DNA of 64,000 bases from Gammaproteobacteria bacterium. Its GTDB lineage: Bacteria > Pseudomonadota > Gammaproteobacteria > Steroidobacterales > Steroidobacteraceae. Below, piece after piece: positions 10,010-20,550 of the stretch. The notes beneath the pieces are model-generated. The model was not told where the DNA came from, ran no database searches, and saw nothing but the letters and a program-made list of their open reading frames with translations. Position 1 is the first letter of the stretch, and each line of letters opens with the position of its first letter. The stretch is from NCBI GenBank assembly GCA_025359205.1, contig JANYHD010000026.1, forward strand, positions 1 to 64,000. The letters run 5' to 3'. The position numbers and the translations under genes are program-made.

Positions 10010-12709
10010 TCAGAATTTGCAGCCGACGCTCAATCCGATGACCCGCGGACGGAGTGGCGATTCCTCGACGATGAATTGATCAGTGCTGGTAAAGGAGCTG
10101 GCGTTGGAGTTGCTGAGGTTTTCACCGTAGAGGGTCGCGTTCCAGTTGTCCCTGGCAATGCCGACCGAGGCGTCGACGGTCGAAAAGGCTGGCAGTTCAA
10201 AGCGCAACCTTGAAGTTGTCAGGCCGGCCTGGGCCAGCGTCGGGTTCGCGCCGGCCTGTGTATAGGAATGGCCGGTGTGCGATGCGCCCGCCTGCGCAAA
10301 GACGTGATAGTCCGATATCGTCCATTCGTAGCGCGCGCGGACGCTGAACTGCACGGGTGGTGCGTTGGCGCTCGGCGCGCCCTTCGGGCCGAAAGGGCTG
10401 CCCAGCTGCGTGCAGCCCGTGCCGTCAGAAGCGCAATACTCAGTGATCGGTTTGCCGAAGTTCACGCTGCCCGGCACGTTATCGATGAGCACGGGTTCGT
10501 TGGTCTGCTCGCTCTGGTTCCAGGAAGCCGCAGCCTGCAGCGTCAGGCCATCGGTCGGCTTCGCCACGAGCGAGGTCTCGATGCCCCTGATGCGGAAGTT
10601 CTGTCCGTTGGTATCGAAGAAGATGTTGCCCAGCAGTCCGGGGTTGAAGAAAGCGATCTGGACGTTGTCCCAATTCTCCTGGTAGATGGCGCCATTCCAC
10701 TGCAGACGGTGGTTCAGGAATTCGGTCTTCCAGCCGATCTCGTTGTTGGTCAGCTTGTCGGACTGATAGGCCTTCGGGTTCTCGAACTGCTGTACGCCAT
10801 CGGGCCCATAGGCGTGCTGTGTGCCGCCATTCTGGTTGAAGCCGCCCGGCCGGAAACCCTGGGAATAGGTGTAGTACAACATGGCGTCGTGCGTGGCATG
10901 CCAGGTGAGATTGGCACGGCTCTTGAAGCCTGACTCAGTCGCGGCAAGATTCTGCGCGTTCAGATTGTAGGAATAGCTCGGACTGTGGCAACCATCCGGC
11001 GTCACGGCTGCTTCAAAGCAGCCAAAACTGGAAATGACGCTGCCCGCCGACGTGTTTTCGAAGCGGAAGTGGCGTGTGCCTACCGTCAGAGTCAGCACCT
11101 TCGGAATCAGGTCGTAGTCGAAAGACGCAAAGAACGCGGTCTGCTTCGTTTCGCGCACCGTGTCCTGGTAGAAGGAGCTGTGGGGCGTCTGGATGCCGGG
11201 GCCCTCGACGGTGGTGCCGGGGAAGGTGCCGATATCGGCGAAGCAGCCCGTGGTGAGCGTTGCGCTGCAGGATGGCACATTCTTGTAGCGCCAGTCGGTG
11301 CGGTCGAACAGCTTGTTGTCCTCGTAGTAAAGGCCGCCGATGAACCGCATGCGCCAGTCATCCGGCGTGCTGAGGCGGAACTCGTGCTGCATGTGTTCAT
11401 TCCGCTCGGCCGAGTGCCAGGTGGCGCTGGGGCTGAAGCAGGTCGGTGTGAGCGCTGCGTCATATGAGGTGGGCCCAAAACACTGGTAATAGTCGGCATA
11501 GAAACCGCGCGCGTAGTTGGTGTAGTCGCCGACCTGTTCGACGCGCCGCTCCAGGTAGCCACCCGTGTAGACCGCCTTCAGGTCGCCGAACTTCCCGTTC
11601 ACGGTCAGGGCCAGGTTGTTGAACTGGTCGTGATCGAAGGCGTTGTTGAACAACGTCACCTCGAGCGGGTTCAGCAGCAGCGGATTGGCCGCCGTGCTGT
11701 CCGGGGCGTTTGGCTGCTGGTAGAACACGCCCTGGGTTTCCAGCTTTTGGTACATCTCGCTGATCAGCACGTCCCACGCGTCATTGAACTTGTACAGGAC
11801 TTCGGTGCGTATGCCGCTGTAGGTCGTGGGGTTTATGGACTTGTCCGCGATCGCCGCATTGCTGAGCGAAGGGCTGCCGGGCGGAACTCCGAAGGCGGTC
11901 GCGTTCGAACCGCCCGGGCAGGCGCCGGCGACCGGCGCGCCAACGTCACACGAGGTCGCGTAATTGGCATTGTGGATGCCGACATCGGTGTCGTGGCGGG
12001 TGAAGGTCGCGGCCACGTTGTCGATGTAACCGCCACGACGATCGAAGAATGCCGCGGCGCGGACCGCCATCCGGTCCTGTATTACCGGCAGGTTAACGAC
12101 ACCTGAGATTTCACCGTTCGGGTCGCCGTGAGTCGTGACGCCTGTGCCCACCTTGAAACTGCCCTCGATCACATCGAGTTTCGGTTCATTGGTGATGTAG
12201 CGGACCGTGCCGGCCTCGGCGCCTGAGCCGAACAGCGTGCCCTGCGGACCCTCAAGCACCTCGATGCGCTTGAGATCGATGGCGTAGATGTCGAGGTTGC
12301 GGTTCGGAAGCTGACCGGACTGGTTATCCAGGTAAATCGCGACGTTCGGATACACGCCGGTCGAGCCGCTGCCCTGGCTGGCCTGGGCGCCCGCGCTCAG
12401 GCCGCGCATGAATACTTCGTTCTGGCCAGGGCCGTTGTTTGCGCTCGAGACGTTGGGCAGGTACTTGATGTAGTCGTCAAAGGTCGAGATATTCAACTGC
12501 TGCAGCGTCTGCGCCGTGAAGGCCTGCATCGAGATTGGCACGTTCTGCATGCTCTCGGTGCGGCGCTGGGCCGTGACGATGACTTCTTCGAGCGAGCCGC
12601 TGGCGGAAGTGTCGGCCGCAGCAGCGTCGGCGGCGAATGCGGCGGTGGTGGCACCGATCGAGGTGCCACCGAGGATGGCAGCAATAGCACAGGAAAGTTT
12701 CGTATTCAC
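10010..12709 (-). CDS. TonB-dependent outer-membrane receptor
   Basis: This 899-residue protein has a signal peptide (cleavage near AAFAADA), a plug domain beginning LEEVIVTAQRRTESMQNVP with the RIEVLEGPQGTLFG plug signature, and a long beta-barrel ending in the aromatic C-terminus GLSVGCKF used for outer-membrane insertion. The barrel has several Cys-containing loops. The start is GTG at 12709 with a G-rich stretch upstream. It is followed without a gap by the TPR-sulfotransferase and is paralogous to the receptor at 56036. The ligand is unknown. Its position between bet and sox operons suggests uptake of a bulky methylated or sulfated nutrient, which is inference only. Confidence 0.92.
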   Translation of the reverse strand: MNTKLSCAIAAILGGTSIGATTAAFAADAAAADTSASGSLEEVIVTAQRRTESMQNVPISMQAFTAQTLQQLNISTFDDYIKYLPNVSSANNGPGQNEVFMRGLSAGAQASQGSGSTGVYPNVAIYLDNQSGQLPNRNLDIYAIDLKRIEVLEGPQGTLFGSGAEAGTVRYITNEPKLDVIEGSFKVGTGVTTHGDPNGEISGVVNLPVIQDRMAVRAAAFFDRRGGYIDNVAATFTRHDTDVGIHNANYATSCDVGAPVAGACPGGSNATAFGVPPGSPSLSNAAIADKSINPTTYSGIRTEVLYKFNDAWDVLISEMYQKLETQGVFYQQPNAPDSTAANPLLLNPLEVTLFNNAFDHDQFNNLALTVNGKFGDLKAVYTGGYLERRVEQVGDYTNYARGFYADYYQCFGPTSYDAALTPTCFSPSATWHSAERNEHMQHEFRLSTPDDWRMRFIGGLYYEDNKLFDRTDWRYKNVPSCSATLTTGCFADIGTFPGTTVEGPGIQTPHSSFYQDTVRETKQTAFFASFDYDLIPKVLTLTVGTRHFRFENTSAGSVISSFGCFEAAVTPDGCHSPSYSYNLNAQNLAATESGFKSRANLTWHATHDAMLYYTYSQGFRPGGFNQNGGTQHAYGPDGVQQFENPKAYQSDKLTNNEIGWKTEFLNHRLQWNGAIYQENWDNVQIAFFNPGLLGNIFFDTNGQNFRIRGIETSLVAKPTDGLTLQAAASWNQSEQTNEPVLIDNVPGSVNFGKPITEYCASDGTGCTQLGSPFGPKGAPSANAPPVQFSVRARYEWTISDYHVFAQAGASHTGHSYTQAGANPTLAQAGLTTSRLRFELPAFSTVDASVGIARDNWNATLYGENLSNSNASSFTSTDQFIVEESPLRPRVIGLSVGCKF

Positions 12710-12726
12710 TTGGGCCCCCGCAATCT

Positions 12727-12771
12727 TATGGAATCAGCCATCAGGCGTGATTGCCCGACCGCTATGGAATC
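12727..12771. repeat. Direct repeat TATGGAATC upstream of the TonB receptor
   Basis: The 9-mer TATGGAATC occurs at 12727-12735 and again at 12763-12771, 36 bp apart, in the 148-bp gap between soxG and the receptor. Its place 18-60 bp upstream of the receptor start would suit a regulator site. No protein can be assigned to it. Confidence 0.4.
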
Positions 12772-12857
12772 TTCGCCAATTGGCGCAGCTGATGCAAGTT
12801 GACGCGCAGCGCCGCTGGCGCCATCGGTAATTGCAAATCGTTCGTACATCGCGCGTT

Positions 12858-13410
<553 letters not shown>

Positions 13411-13418
<8 letters not shown>

Positions 13419-16400
13419 TGAGCCGCTCCCCTTTTGAATCGTAGAAGACAGGTTGCGTCACGGTGACCGCCGACTCGCCGGCTGGCGTGGGCACGTAAAG
13501 TGTTTCGCCCATCCGCGAGCGACCGCCGTTCACGACAGCCAGCGCGATCGAGCGCCTGAGCACGGAGCTGTAATACGACGAAGTCACATGGCCTACCAGC
13601 TGCATCGGGGGCCGCTGGCCCGGCGTCGCCGCAATCTGGCTGCCTTCTTCCAGCACGTGCCTGGGATCAGCCGTCAACAAGCCAACCAGCTGCTTGCGGT
13701 TTGGGTCCTGGAGCGCGCGCTTGCGGAGTGAGACCATGCCGACGAATTCGGACTTGCTCTTGCCCACCGCCCAGCCCACGCCCGCATCATCGGGTGTCAT
13801 GGTGCCGTCCGTGTCCTGGCCCACGATGATGTAGCCCTTTTCGGCGCGCAGCACGTGCATGCTTTCAGTGCCGTAGGCGCACATCCCGTGCGCCTGGCCT
13901 GACTCCCACACCGCGCGCCACACCTCCGCGCCGTAGTCGGCCGGCACATTGATCTCGTAGCCGAGCTCGCCGGTGAAGCTGACGCGGAAGATCATCGCCG
14001 GCACGCCGCACACGAGTGCGCGCGTCATGGCCATGTGAGGGAGTGAGGCGGCCGACAGATCCGCCTGTTCGACCAGCGGCTCGAGCACGTCGCGGGCTCG
14101 CGGGCCCTGCACGGCGATCACCGCCCACTGCTCAGTGGTCGAAGTAAGCCACACCTTGAGCTGCGGCCACTCCGTCTGCAGGTAGTCTTCCATTAGGCCA
14201 AGCACGCGTGGCGCACCTCCCGTGGTGGTGGTCACGTGCAGGCGATCCTCTGCCGTGCGCGCCACCACGCCATCATCGAACACGAAGCCGTCATCGCGCA
14301 GCAGGATGCCGTAGCGGCAGCGGCCGACGGCCAGCGAGTTCCAGTTGTTGACGTACATGCGATTCATGAACTCGATCGCATCGGGTCCGGCAACTTCGAT
14401 CTTGCCCAGTGTAGTTGCGTCAAAGATGCCGCAACTACGCCGTACGACCTGACATTCGCGCGCCACGGCCTGGTGCATGTCTTCGCCACGTTCCGGGAAA
14501 TACCGGGCGCGTTGCCACATCGACACCGGCTCGAACACCGCACCGCGTGCCGCGGCCCACCCATACATCGGCGTCTTGCGCAACGGCGCGAACAATTCGC
14601 CGCGGGCGTAGCCGGCCAACCCGCCGAACCCGACCGGCAGATAGGGCATGCGGAAGGTGGTGAGTCCGACCTCAGGAATGGTGCGACCGAGCTGCCGGGC
14701 AGCGATCGCCAGGGCGTTCAGATTCGAAGTCTTGCCCTGGTCGGTTGCCATGCCGGTGGTCGTATAGCGCTTGATGTGCTCGATCGAACGGAAGCCTTCG
14801 CGCACTGCGAGACCGAGATCGGCGGCTGTGACGTCGTTCTGCCAGTCCACGAAGGCCTTGCCGCCGCGCGGTCGCGCAGCTTGGGGCAGGGTGCCAAGCC
14901 ACCCACCCCCAGCGCTGGTATCGTCGCTGACCGCAATCGTGACGGGCAGAGCCTCGAATCCGCATTCAGTGGTTGCGTCCCGAGCTGCCGTAGCCGCCTG
15001 GTTGAACACAGCCGCCAACGCAGCGCCAGTAAGACCCTTGCAGGCGCCCACGGAGCGGCAGCTCTGGCCTGCCTCCGCGGGCACGAAAACCTGTGCTGTT
15101 TCTTCCCAGCGCAGCTTGCCACGCCCCTGGGAGTGCAGGTGCACGCTGGGCGTATATCCACCAGACATCAGCAGCGTGTCGCAGCTGACCCAGTCAGTGT
15201 CCCCCGCCGCGGCGCCGTCTGCGTCCACCGCCGCAAGACCCACCGCACAGACGCGCAGATTTCCGCGCGTGCCGACTGCGGTAGTGTTCCTACGAATCGC
15301 GAGACCCGCGCCGCGTGCGGCATCGATGAGCGGCCCTGAGGCCCGTGCGCGCAGATCTGCCAGCGCAACGATCTGGGCGCCCGCCGCCTGCAGCTCGAGT
15401 GCTGTGCGGTAGGCCTCATCGTGCGCCGTCAGGATGACGACGCGCCGGCCTGGCAGCACGCCAAACCTGTTGAGGAAACTGCGTGCAGCTCCCGCGAGCA
15501 GGATGCCGGGACGATCATTTCCTGGAAACACCAGCGGCCGCTCGATTGCGCCGGTCGCGAAGATCACCTGGCGCGCTCGCACCTGCCACAGGCGTTCGCG
15601 CGGTTTCGAGGCCGGCGGCGAGGCGAGATGATCGGTCAGCCGTTCACTCAAGCACACCATGTTGTGTGGCAGGTAGCCGAACGCGGTCGTGCGCGTGAGC
15701 ACCGTGACATTCTGGGCCTGGGCCAGCTCCAGCATCGTCTCGCGCAGCCAGTCGGTGGCAGCCTTGCCATCGATGCGGGTGCCGGTGTCCGCGCGCAGTG
15801 AGCCGCCCGGCAGCGCCTGTTCATCGCAGAGCAGGACGCGCGCGCCTCTCCGGGCCGCGGTCAGCGCTGCCGCAAGGCCTGCGGGCCCTGCGCCAACTAT
15901 AAGTACCTCACAGTGACCGTAACGTTGAGCGTAGACATCCGGATCTGCCTCGGTCGCTGCGACGCCCAGTCCGGCCGCGGCACGAATCCGCGGCTCATAC
16001 AGACTGTGCCAGGCCGTGCGTGGCCACATGAAGGTCTTGTAGTAAAAGCCGGAGGGAATGAAGCGCGACAGCAGGTCGTTGATGCGGCCGACGTCGAAGC
16101 GCAGCGAAGGCCAGCGATTCTGGCTGTGCGCAACCAGGCCCTCGTACAGTTCGACCTGCGCCGCACTGAGGTTCGGAGTCGAGCGGGCCGCATCGCGCCG
16201 CACGGTGACCAGGGCATTCGGGTCCTCGGGTCCTGCCGCCATGATGCCGCGTGGGCGGTGGTACTTGAAGGAGCGGCCAACCAGGTGCACGCCGTTGGCG
16301 AGCAGTGCAGAGGCGAGCGTGTCGCCCTGCAGGCCCTGGTACGCCTGGCCGTCGAATTCGAAACGAATCGGCCTGGAGCGCTCGAGGTCGATTCCGCCCG

Positions 16401-16425
16401 AGGCGGTACGGTAGTGGCCGCTCAC
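13411..16425 (-). CDS. soxA: Sarcosine oxidase alpha subunit
   Basis: The 1004-residue alpha subunit carries an N-terminal 2Fe-2S-like fold without the cluster (KYHRPRGIMAAGPEDPNALV), an NAD-binding Rossmann region (EVLIVGAGPAGLAAALTAARRG) and a C-terminal GcvT-type aminomethyl/tetrahydrofolate domain (GELGYEINVPADYG, HVLRAEKGYIIVGQDTDG). The complex converts sarcosine to glycine, H2O2 and, with folate, 5,10-methylene-THF. The GTG start at 16425 overlaps the soxD stop as GTGA, and the stop overlaps soxG, so the four subunits are tightly coupled. Length and gene order match known soxBDAG operons. Confidence 0.95.
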
Positions 16426-16685
16426 TTTTCGCCGCTCCGGTAACTGCGCACGATCTCATCCGTGGTGGTATCGCGGATCACGTTGAAAAAGCGCGCGCAG
16501 CCGTGGATATGCCGCCAGCGCTCGGCGTGCAGGCCCTTGATGTTGGCGCGCTCGTACTGGAACGCGTTCCAGTCCGCGGGACTGGGATTCGAGGCTGCCG
16601 TGGGGCGTGCGACATGGGCCTGGCCGCCGTAGCTGAATTCCAGCTCGGGCCGCGGGCCGCAATACGGGCAGGGGATGACCAGCAT
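16422..16685 (-). CDS. soxD: Sarcosine oxidase delta subunit
   Basis: This 87-residue zinc-binding subunit has Cys6 and Cys9 in CPYCG plus His59 and Cys63 in RHIHGCARFF, matching the four ligand positions known in SoxD. It starts at ATG 1 bp after the soxB stop and overlaps soxA. The role is structural within the heterotetramer. Confidence 0.93.
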   Translation of the reverse strand: MLVIPCPYCGPRPELEFSYGGQAHVARPTAASNPSPADWNAFQYERANIKGLHAERWRHIHGCARFFNVIRDTTTDEIVRSYRSGEK

Positions 16686-16686
16686 G

Positions 16687-17943
16687 TCAGTGATTGACCG
16701 CGGCGGCGGCCGCTTCGTCGATCAACGTGCCATCGCGGAAGCGCTCGATCGTGAACGCCGAGTTGAGTGCATGCGGCGCATCGCGTGCAAGCGTCCAGGC
16801 AAGCAGGTGCCCGGCGCCAGGGGTTGCCTTGAACCCGCCCGTGCCCCAGCCGCAGTTGACGTACAGCCCGGGCACCGGCGTCTTCGCGATGATCGGTGAA
16901 CGGTCTGGCGTGACATCGACGATGCCGCCCCAGTTGCGCAGCATGCGCAGGCGGCGAAAGGCCGGAAACAGCTCGCAGACGGCCTCGAGCGTGTGCAGGT
17001 TGACGTGCAGTGCGCCGCGTTGGGTGTAGGAAGTGTAGGCGTCAGTGCTGGCGCCAATCACCAGTTCGCCCTTGTCGGACTGACTGACGTAAGCGTGAAT
17101 GGTGTTTGACATGACAACACAGGGGATGATGGGTTTGACCGGTTCCGATACCAGTGCCTGCAGCGGGAAACTCTCGAGTGGCAAGCGTACGCCCGCCATC
17201 TGCAGCACCACCGAGCTGTGACCGGCCGCCGACACGCCCACGCGCCGGCTCTCGATCGCCCCACGCGTAGTCTCCACGCCGCTGATTTCGCCGTTGCTGT
17301 CGCGCCGCAGGCCCGTGACCTCGCAGTTCTCGATGATGTCCACGCCGAGCGCGCTGGCGGCGCGGGCGTAGCCCCAGGCCACGGCGTCGTGGCGCGCGGT
17401 GCCGCCGCGGCGCTGCAGCGCGCCGCCGAGCACCGGGTAGCGCAGCTCGCTGCTGATGTTGAGCGGCGGGCAGAATTCCTTCGCCTGCTGTGGCGTCAGC
17501 CACTCGTTGTCGACGCCGTTGGCGTAGTTGGCATGGATGTGACGCTTCGCCACCTGCTCGTCGTGCACGTTGTGCGCGAGCATCAGCACGCCGCGTGGCG
17601 AGTACATCACGTTGTAGTTCAATTCCTGGGACAGCGTCTCCCAGAGCTTGACCGCGTGGTCGTAGAGCGCTGAGCTTTCGGCGAACAGGTAGTTCGAGCG
17701 GATGATGGTGGTGTTGCGGCCGGTGTTGCCGCCGCCGATCCAGCCCTTTTCCAGCACGGCGACATTGCGGATGCCGTGTTCTTTAGCCAGGTAGTAGGCG
17801 GCTCCCAGGCCATGCCCGCCGCCGCCAACGATGATCGCGTCATACCCGCGCTTCGGCTCCGCGGCGCGCCACTGCTCGCTCCAGCGGCGCTGCCCCGAAA
17901 GCCCGCCCAGCAGCAGCGACCAGCCTGAGAACCTGCTCGTCAT
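16687..17943 (-). CDS. soxB: Sarcosine oxidase beta subunit
   Basis: The 418-residue beta subunit binds FAD and covalent FMN and holds the sarcosine site. Visible features are the FAD fold [19 protein letters not shown], the [15 protein letters not shown] segment, and the [12 protein letters not shown] motif whose His185 is the expected covalent FMN attachment residue. I chose ATG 17943 because AAAGGA lies just upstream and the product matches family length; the longer frame upstream is not conserved sequence. It lies 31 bp downstream of the dimethylglycine-dehydrogenase-like gene, forming one operon that would process dimethylglycine through sarcosine to glycine. Confidence 0.95.
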   Translation of the reverse strand: MTSRFSGWSLLLGGLSGQRRWSEQWRAAEPKRGYDAIIVGGGGHGLGAAYYLAKEHGIRNVAVLEKGWIGGGNTGRNTTIIRSNYLFAESSALYDHAVKLWETLSQELNYNVMYSPRGVLMLAHNVHDEQVAKRHIHANYANGVDNEWLTPQQAKEFCPPLNISSELRYPVLGGALQRRGGTARHDAVAWGYARAASALGVDIIENCEVTGLRRDSNGEISGVETTRGAIESRRVGVSAAGHSSVVLQMAGVRLPLESFPLQALVSEPVKPIIPCVVMSNTIHAYVSQSDKGELVIGASTDAYTSYTQRGALHVNLHTLEAVCELFPAFRRLRMLRNWGGIVDVTPDRSPIIAKTPVPGLYVNCGWGTGGFKATPGAGHLLAWTLARDAPHALNSAFTIERFRDGTLIDEAAAAAVNH

Positions 17944-17974
17944 GGGTCCTTTGTGTGTCTGCAGGTCTTGGCGA

Positions 17975-20434
17975 TCAGGCCCGCAGCTGGAGATTGTCCG
18001 GATCGTAGGGCGATTCGCGCACGACCGTGGCCGCGTGGCGCTTGCCGAGGATCTCGATCTGCAACTCCGTGCCCAGGGCTGAGCATGCCGGTTGAACATA
18101 GCCAATGGCGATGCTCTGCCGGACCGCATGCCCATAGCCGCCGGCCGTCGCGCGCCCGACCATCTTGCCGTCCGCGTCGAACAGTGGTTCGTTGCCGAGC
18201 GGGTCGGCATCCGTCACGCCCTTGACGATGAGTGTGACGAAATGATTGGGCACACCTGCCGCCTGCTGCTGCAGCAATGCCGCGCGCCCGATGAACTCAC
18301 CCTTGTTCAGGCGCACGAAGCGCTCGAGCCCGGTCTCGAAGGGCGTGTAGTCGCGCGTCATGTCACTGCCCCACATGCGGTAGGACTTCTCCAGGCGCAT
18401 GGACTCCATCGCACGCATCCCGGCCATGCCGATACCATGCTCGGCGCCCGCAGTGAACAGCGCATCGAAGAGGTGATGGGCGTATTCAATCGGGAAATGC
18501 AGTTCCCAGCCGAGCGAGCCGACGAAATTGACGCGCAGCGTATAGACGTCGACCGCGAGGCCAACTTCCAGCACCTGGCTGGACAGCCAGGGGAAAGCCG
18601 CATTGTCGAGTGTTGCGTCGGTGAGTTTGGCCAGCACGTCGCGCGAGCGCGGACCCGCCACGACAAAGCAACCGCGCGCTGTGGTGATGTTCTGCAGTGC
18701 CACCGAGCCGTCGGCCGGCAGGTGTTTTTGCAGGTAGTCGGCATCATAGCGTTCGGCGGCGCCGGCGCTGACTACGTAGAAGGTGCCATCCGGCAGGCGC
18801 GTGATCGTGAATTCGGAGCGGATGCCCCCGCGTGGCGTGAGCGCGTGGCACAGTGCAATGCGCCCGCCCTTGACCGGCACCTTGTTCGCGACCAGCGAGT
18901 CGAGCCAGGCTTCCGCACCGGCGCCGCTGACGATGTGCTTGGTGAATGGCGTGAGATCGATGATGCCGACCTGGTTGCGCATCCGCAGGCATTCCATGCC
19001 CACGTGCTCGAAATAATTGCTGCGCCGGAAACTCCACCTGTCCTTGCGCTCGACGCCGGGCGGCGCGAACCAGTTGGCGCGCTCCCAGCCATAGCGCTGG
19101 CCCCAGACCGCGCCCAGCTGATCCAGCTGGCCGTAGATCGGGCTCGTCTTGGCGGGGCGCGCGGCCGGGCGCTCCTCGTCCGGGAAATGAATCGTGAAGA
19201 CTTCCTGGTAGGTCTCCTCGTTCTTCTTCACGACGTAGCGCTTGGAAGTGTAGGGGCCGAAACGCCGTGGATCGGTCGCGAGCATGTCGATGCCGGGTTC
19301 GCCCTCGACGATCCATTCTGCGAGCTGCCAGCCTGAGCCACCTGCAGCCGTGACGCCGAAGCTGTGTCCCTCGTTGAGCCACAAGTTGCGGTGGTTCCAG
19401 GCAGGTCCCACCAGTGGGCTGCCATCGGGCGTATACGAGATGGGTCCGTTGATGATGTCCTTGATACCGCAATCGGCGAGCGCGGGCACACGGCGCCCCG
19501 CGGCCTCGACGTGCGGGGCGAGGCGATCGATGTCACCCTCGAACAGGCTCTTGCCAAACCAGTCGGGCACGCCATCGGCGAATCGCGCAGGTGCGCCGTG
19601 CTCGTAGGGACCGAGGATCCAGCCCATGCGCTCCTCGCGCAGGTAATACGACTGGTCGGACTCGCGCAGCACCGCGAGCTCGCGCCCGCCGCCGTTGCGA
19701 TAGGCCTTGAGCTTCGGCGATTCCTCGAAAATGATGTACTGGTGCTCGACCGGTATGGCCGGCACGTTGAGCCCGAACATGCGGCCAGTCTGGCGGGCAT
19801 AGTTGCCCGTCGCACAGACCACGTGTTCGGTGACGATGTCGCCCTTGTTCGTCGTGACACGCCATTCGCCCGCGCTCGTGCGCGCAACGCCGGTCACTTC
19901 GGTGCGTTCGTTGATCTCCGCGCCGCCGGCGCGGGCGCCCTTGCGCAGCGCCATGGTCAGGTCAGCGGGCGCGATATGGCCGTCATCCGGGTGATAGAGC
20001 GCGCCGACGATCTTCGCGGTCTCCTTGCCATCGCCCAGGTTGACGAGCGGCCAGAGCCTGGCTACCTGCTCGGGGGTGATGACCTCGAAGGGCACCCCAA
20101 TGGTGTTGGCGGTACCGCAATACTTGTAGTACTCATCCATGCGCTGCGCATTGGTCGCCAGGCGCAGATTGCCGGTCACGTGAAAACTGACGTCCTGGCC
20201 CGTTTCGGCCTGCAAGCGCTTGTACAGGTCGACCGAGTACTTGTGCAGCTGCCCGACGGTGTAGCTCATGTTGAACAGGGGCAGGAGGCCGGCCGCGTGC
20301 CAGGTCGAGCCTGCGGTCAGCTCAGATCGCTCCAGCAGCACCACGTCTGTCCAGCCCTTCTTGACCAGGTGATAGAGCGTACTGACCCCGACGACGCCGC
20401 CGCCGATGACCACGACACGAGCATGAGATTTCAT
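17975..20434 (-). CDS. Dimethylglycine dehydrogenase-like flavoprotein (DAO-GcvT)
   Basis: This 819-residue protein has an N-terminal DAO-type FAD domain and a C-terminal GcvT/folate domain, the architecture of dimethylglycine and sarcosine dehydrogenases. The dinucleotide motif [12 protein letters not shown] is at residues 7-18. His46 in [11 protein letters not shown] aligns with the histidine that carries covalent FAD in rat dimethylglycine dehydrogenase. The folate domain has [11 protein letters not shown] and [13 protein letters not shown] 20434 is preceded by GAGGGGA. It heads the sox operon, so dimethylglycine to sarcosine is the natural reading. Two paralogues at 30668 and 33159 probably use related N-methyl substrates. 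Confidence 0.9.
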   Translation of the reverse strand: MKSHARVVVIGGGVVGVSTLYHLVKKGWTDVVLLERSELTAGSTWHAAGLLPLFNMSYTVGQLHKYSVDLYKRLQAETGQDVSFHVTGNLRLATNAQRMDEYYKYCGTANTIGVPFEVITPEQVARLWPLVNLGDGKETAKIVGALYHPDDGHIAPADLTMALRKGARAGGAEINERTEVTGVARTSAGEWRVTTNKGDIVTEHVVCATGNYARQTGRMFGLNVPAIPVEHQYIIFEESPKLKAYRNGGGRELAVLRESDQSYYLREERMGWILGPYEHGAPARFADGVPDWFGKSLFEGDIDRLAPHVEAAGRRVPALADCGIKDIINGPISYTPDGSPLVGPAWNHRNLWLNEGHSFGVTAAGGSGWQLAEWIVEGEPGIDMLATDPRRFGPYTSKRYVVKKNEETYQEVFTIHFPDEERPAARPAKTSPIYGQLDQLGAVWGQRYGWERANWFAPPGVERKDRWSFRRSNYFEHVGMECLRMRNQVGIIDLTPFTKHIVSGAGAEAWLDSLVANKVPVKGGRIALCHALTPRGGIRSEFTITRLPDGTFYVVSAGAAERYDADYLQKHLPADGSVALQNITTARGCFVVAGPRSRDVLAKLTDATLDNAAFPWLSSQVLEVGLAVDVYTLRVNFVGSLGWELHFPIEYAHHLFDALFTAGAEHGIGMAGMRAMESMRLEKSYRMWGSDMTRDYTPFETGLERFVRLNKGEFIGRAALLQQQAAGVPNHFVTLIVKGVTDADPLGNEPLFDADGKMVGRATAGGYGHAVRQSIAIGYVQPACSALGTELQIEILGKRHAATVVRESPYDPDNLQLRA

Positions 20435-20449
20435 GTTTGGGATCCCCTC

Positions 20450-20467
20450 GTGGCTAAGTCTAGCCAC
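20450..20467. promoter_or_regulatory. Inverted repeat GTGGCTA-AGTC-TAGCCAC, candidate operator
   Basis: Two perfect 7-bp arms separated by 4 bp lie 16-33 bp upstream of the start codon of the dimethylglycine-dehydrogenase-like gene, just before its ribosome site. It could be an operator for the DMGDH-sox operon or an RNA hairpin in the leader. The rest of 20435-20550 shows nothing clear. Confidence 0.5.
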
Positions 20468-20550
20468 TGGCCGGTCCTGAAGCGCTCCAATAGCGACAAT
20501 TCCATGCGCAAAAGCGTCAGCGGCCGGAGCGGCCGGAAGCGGCTTCAGGC

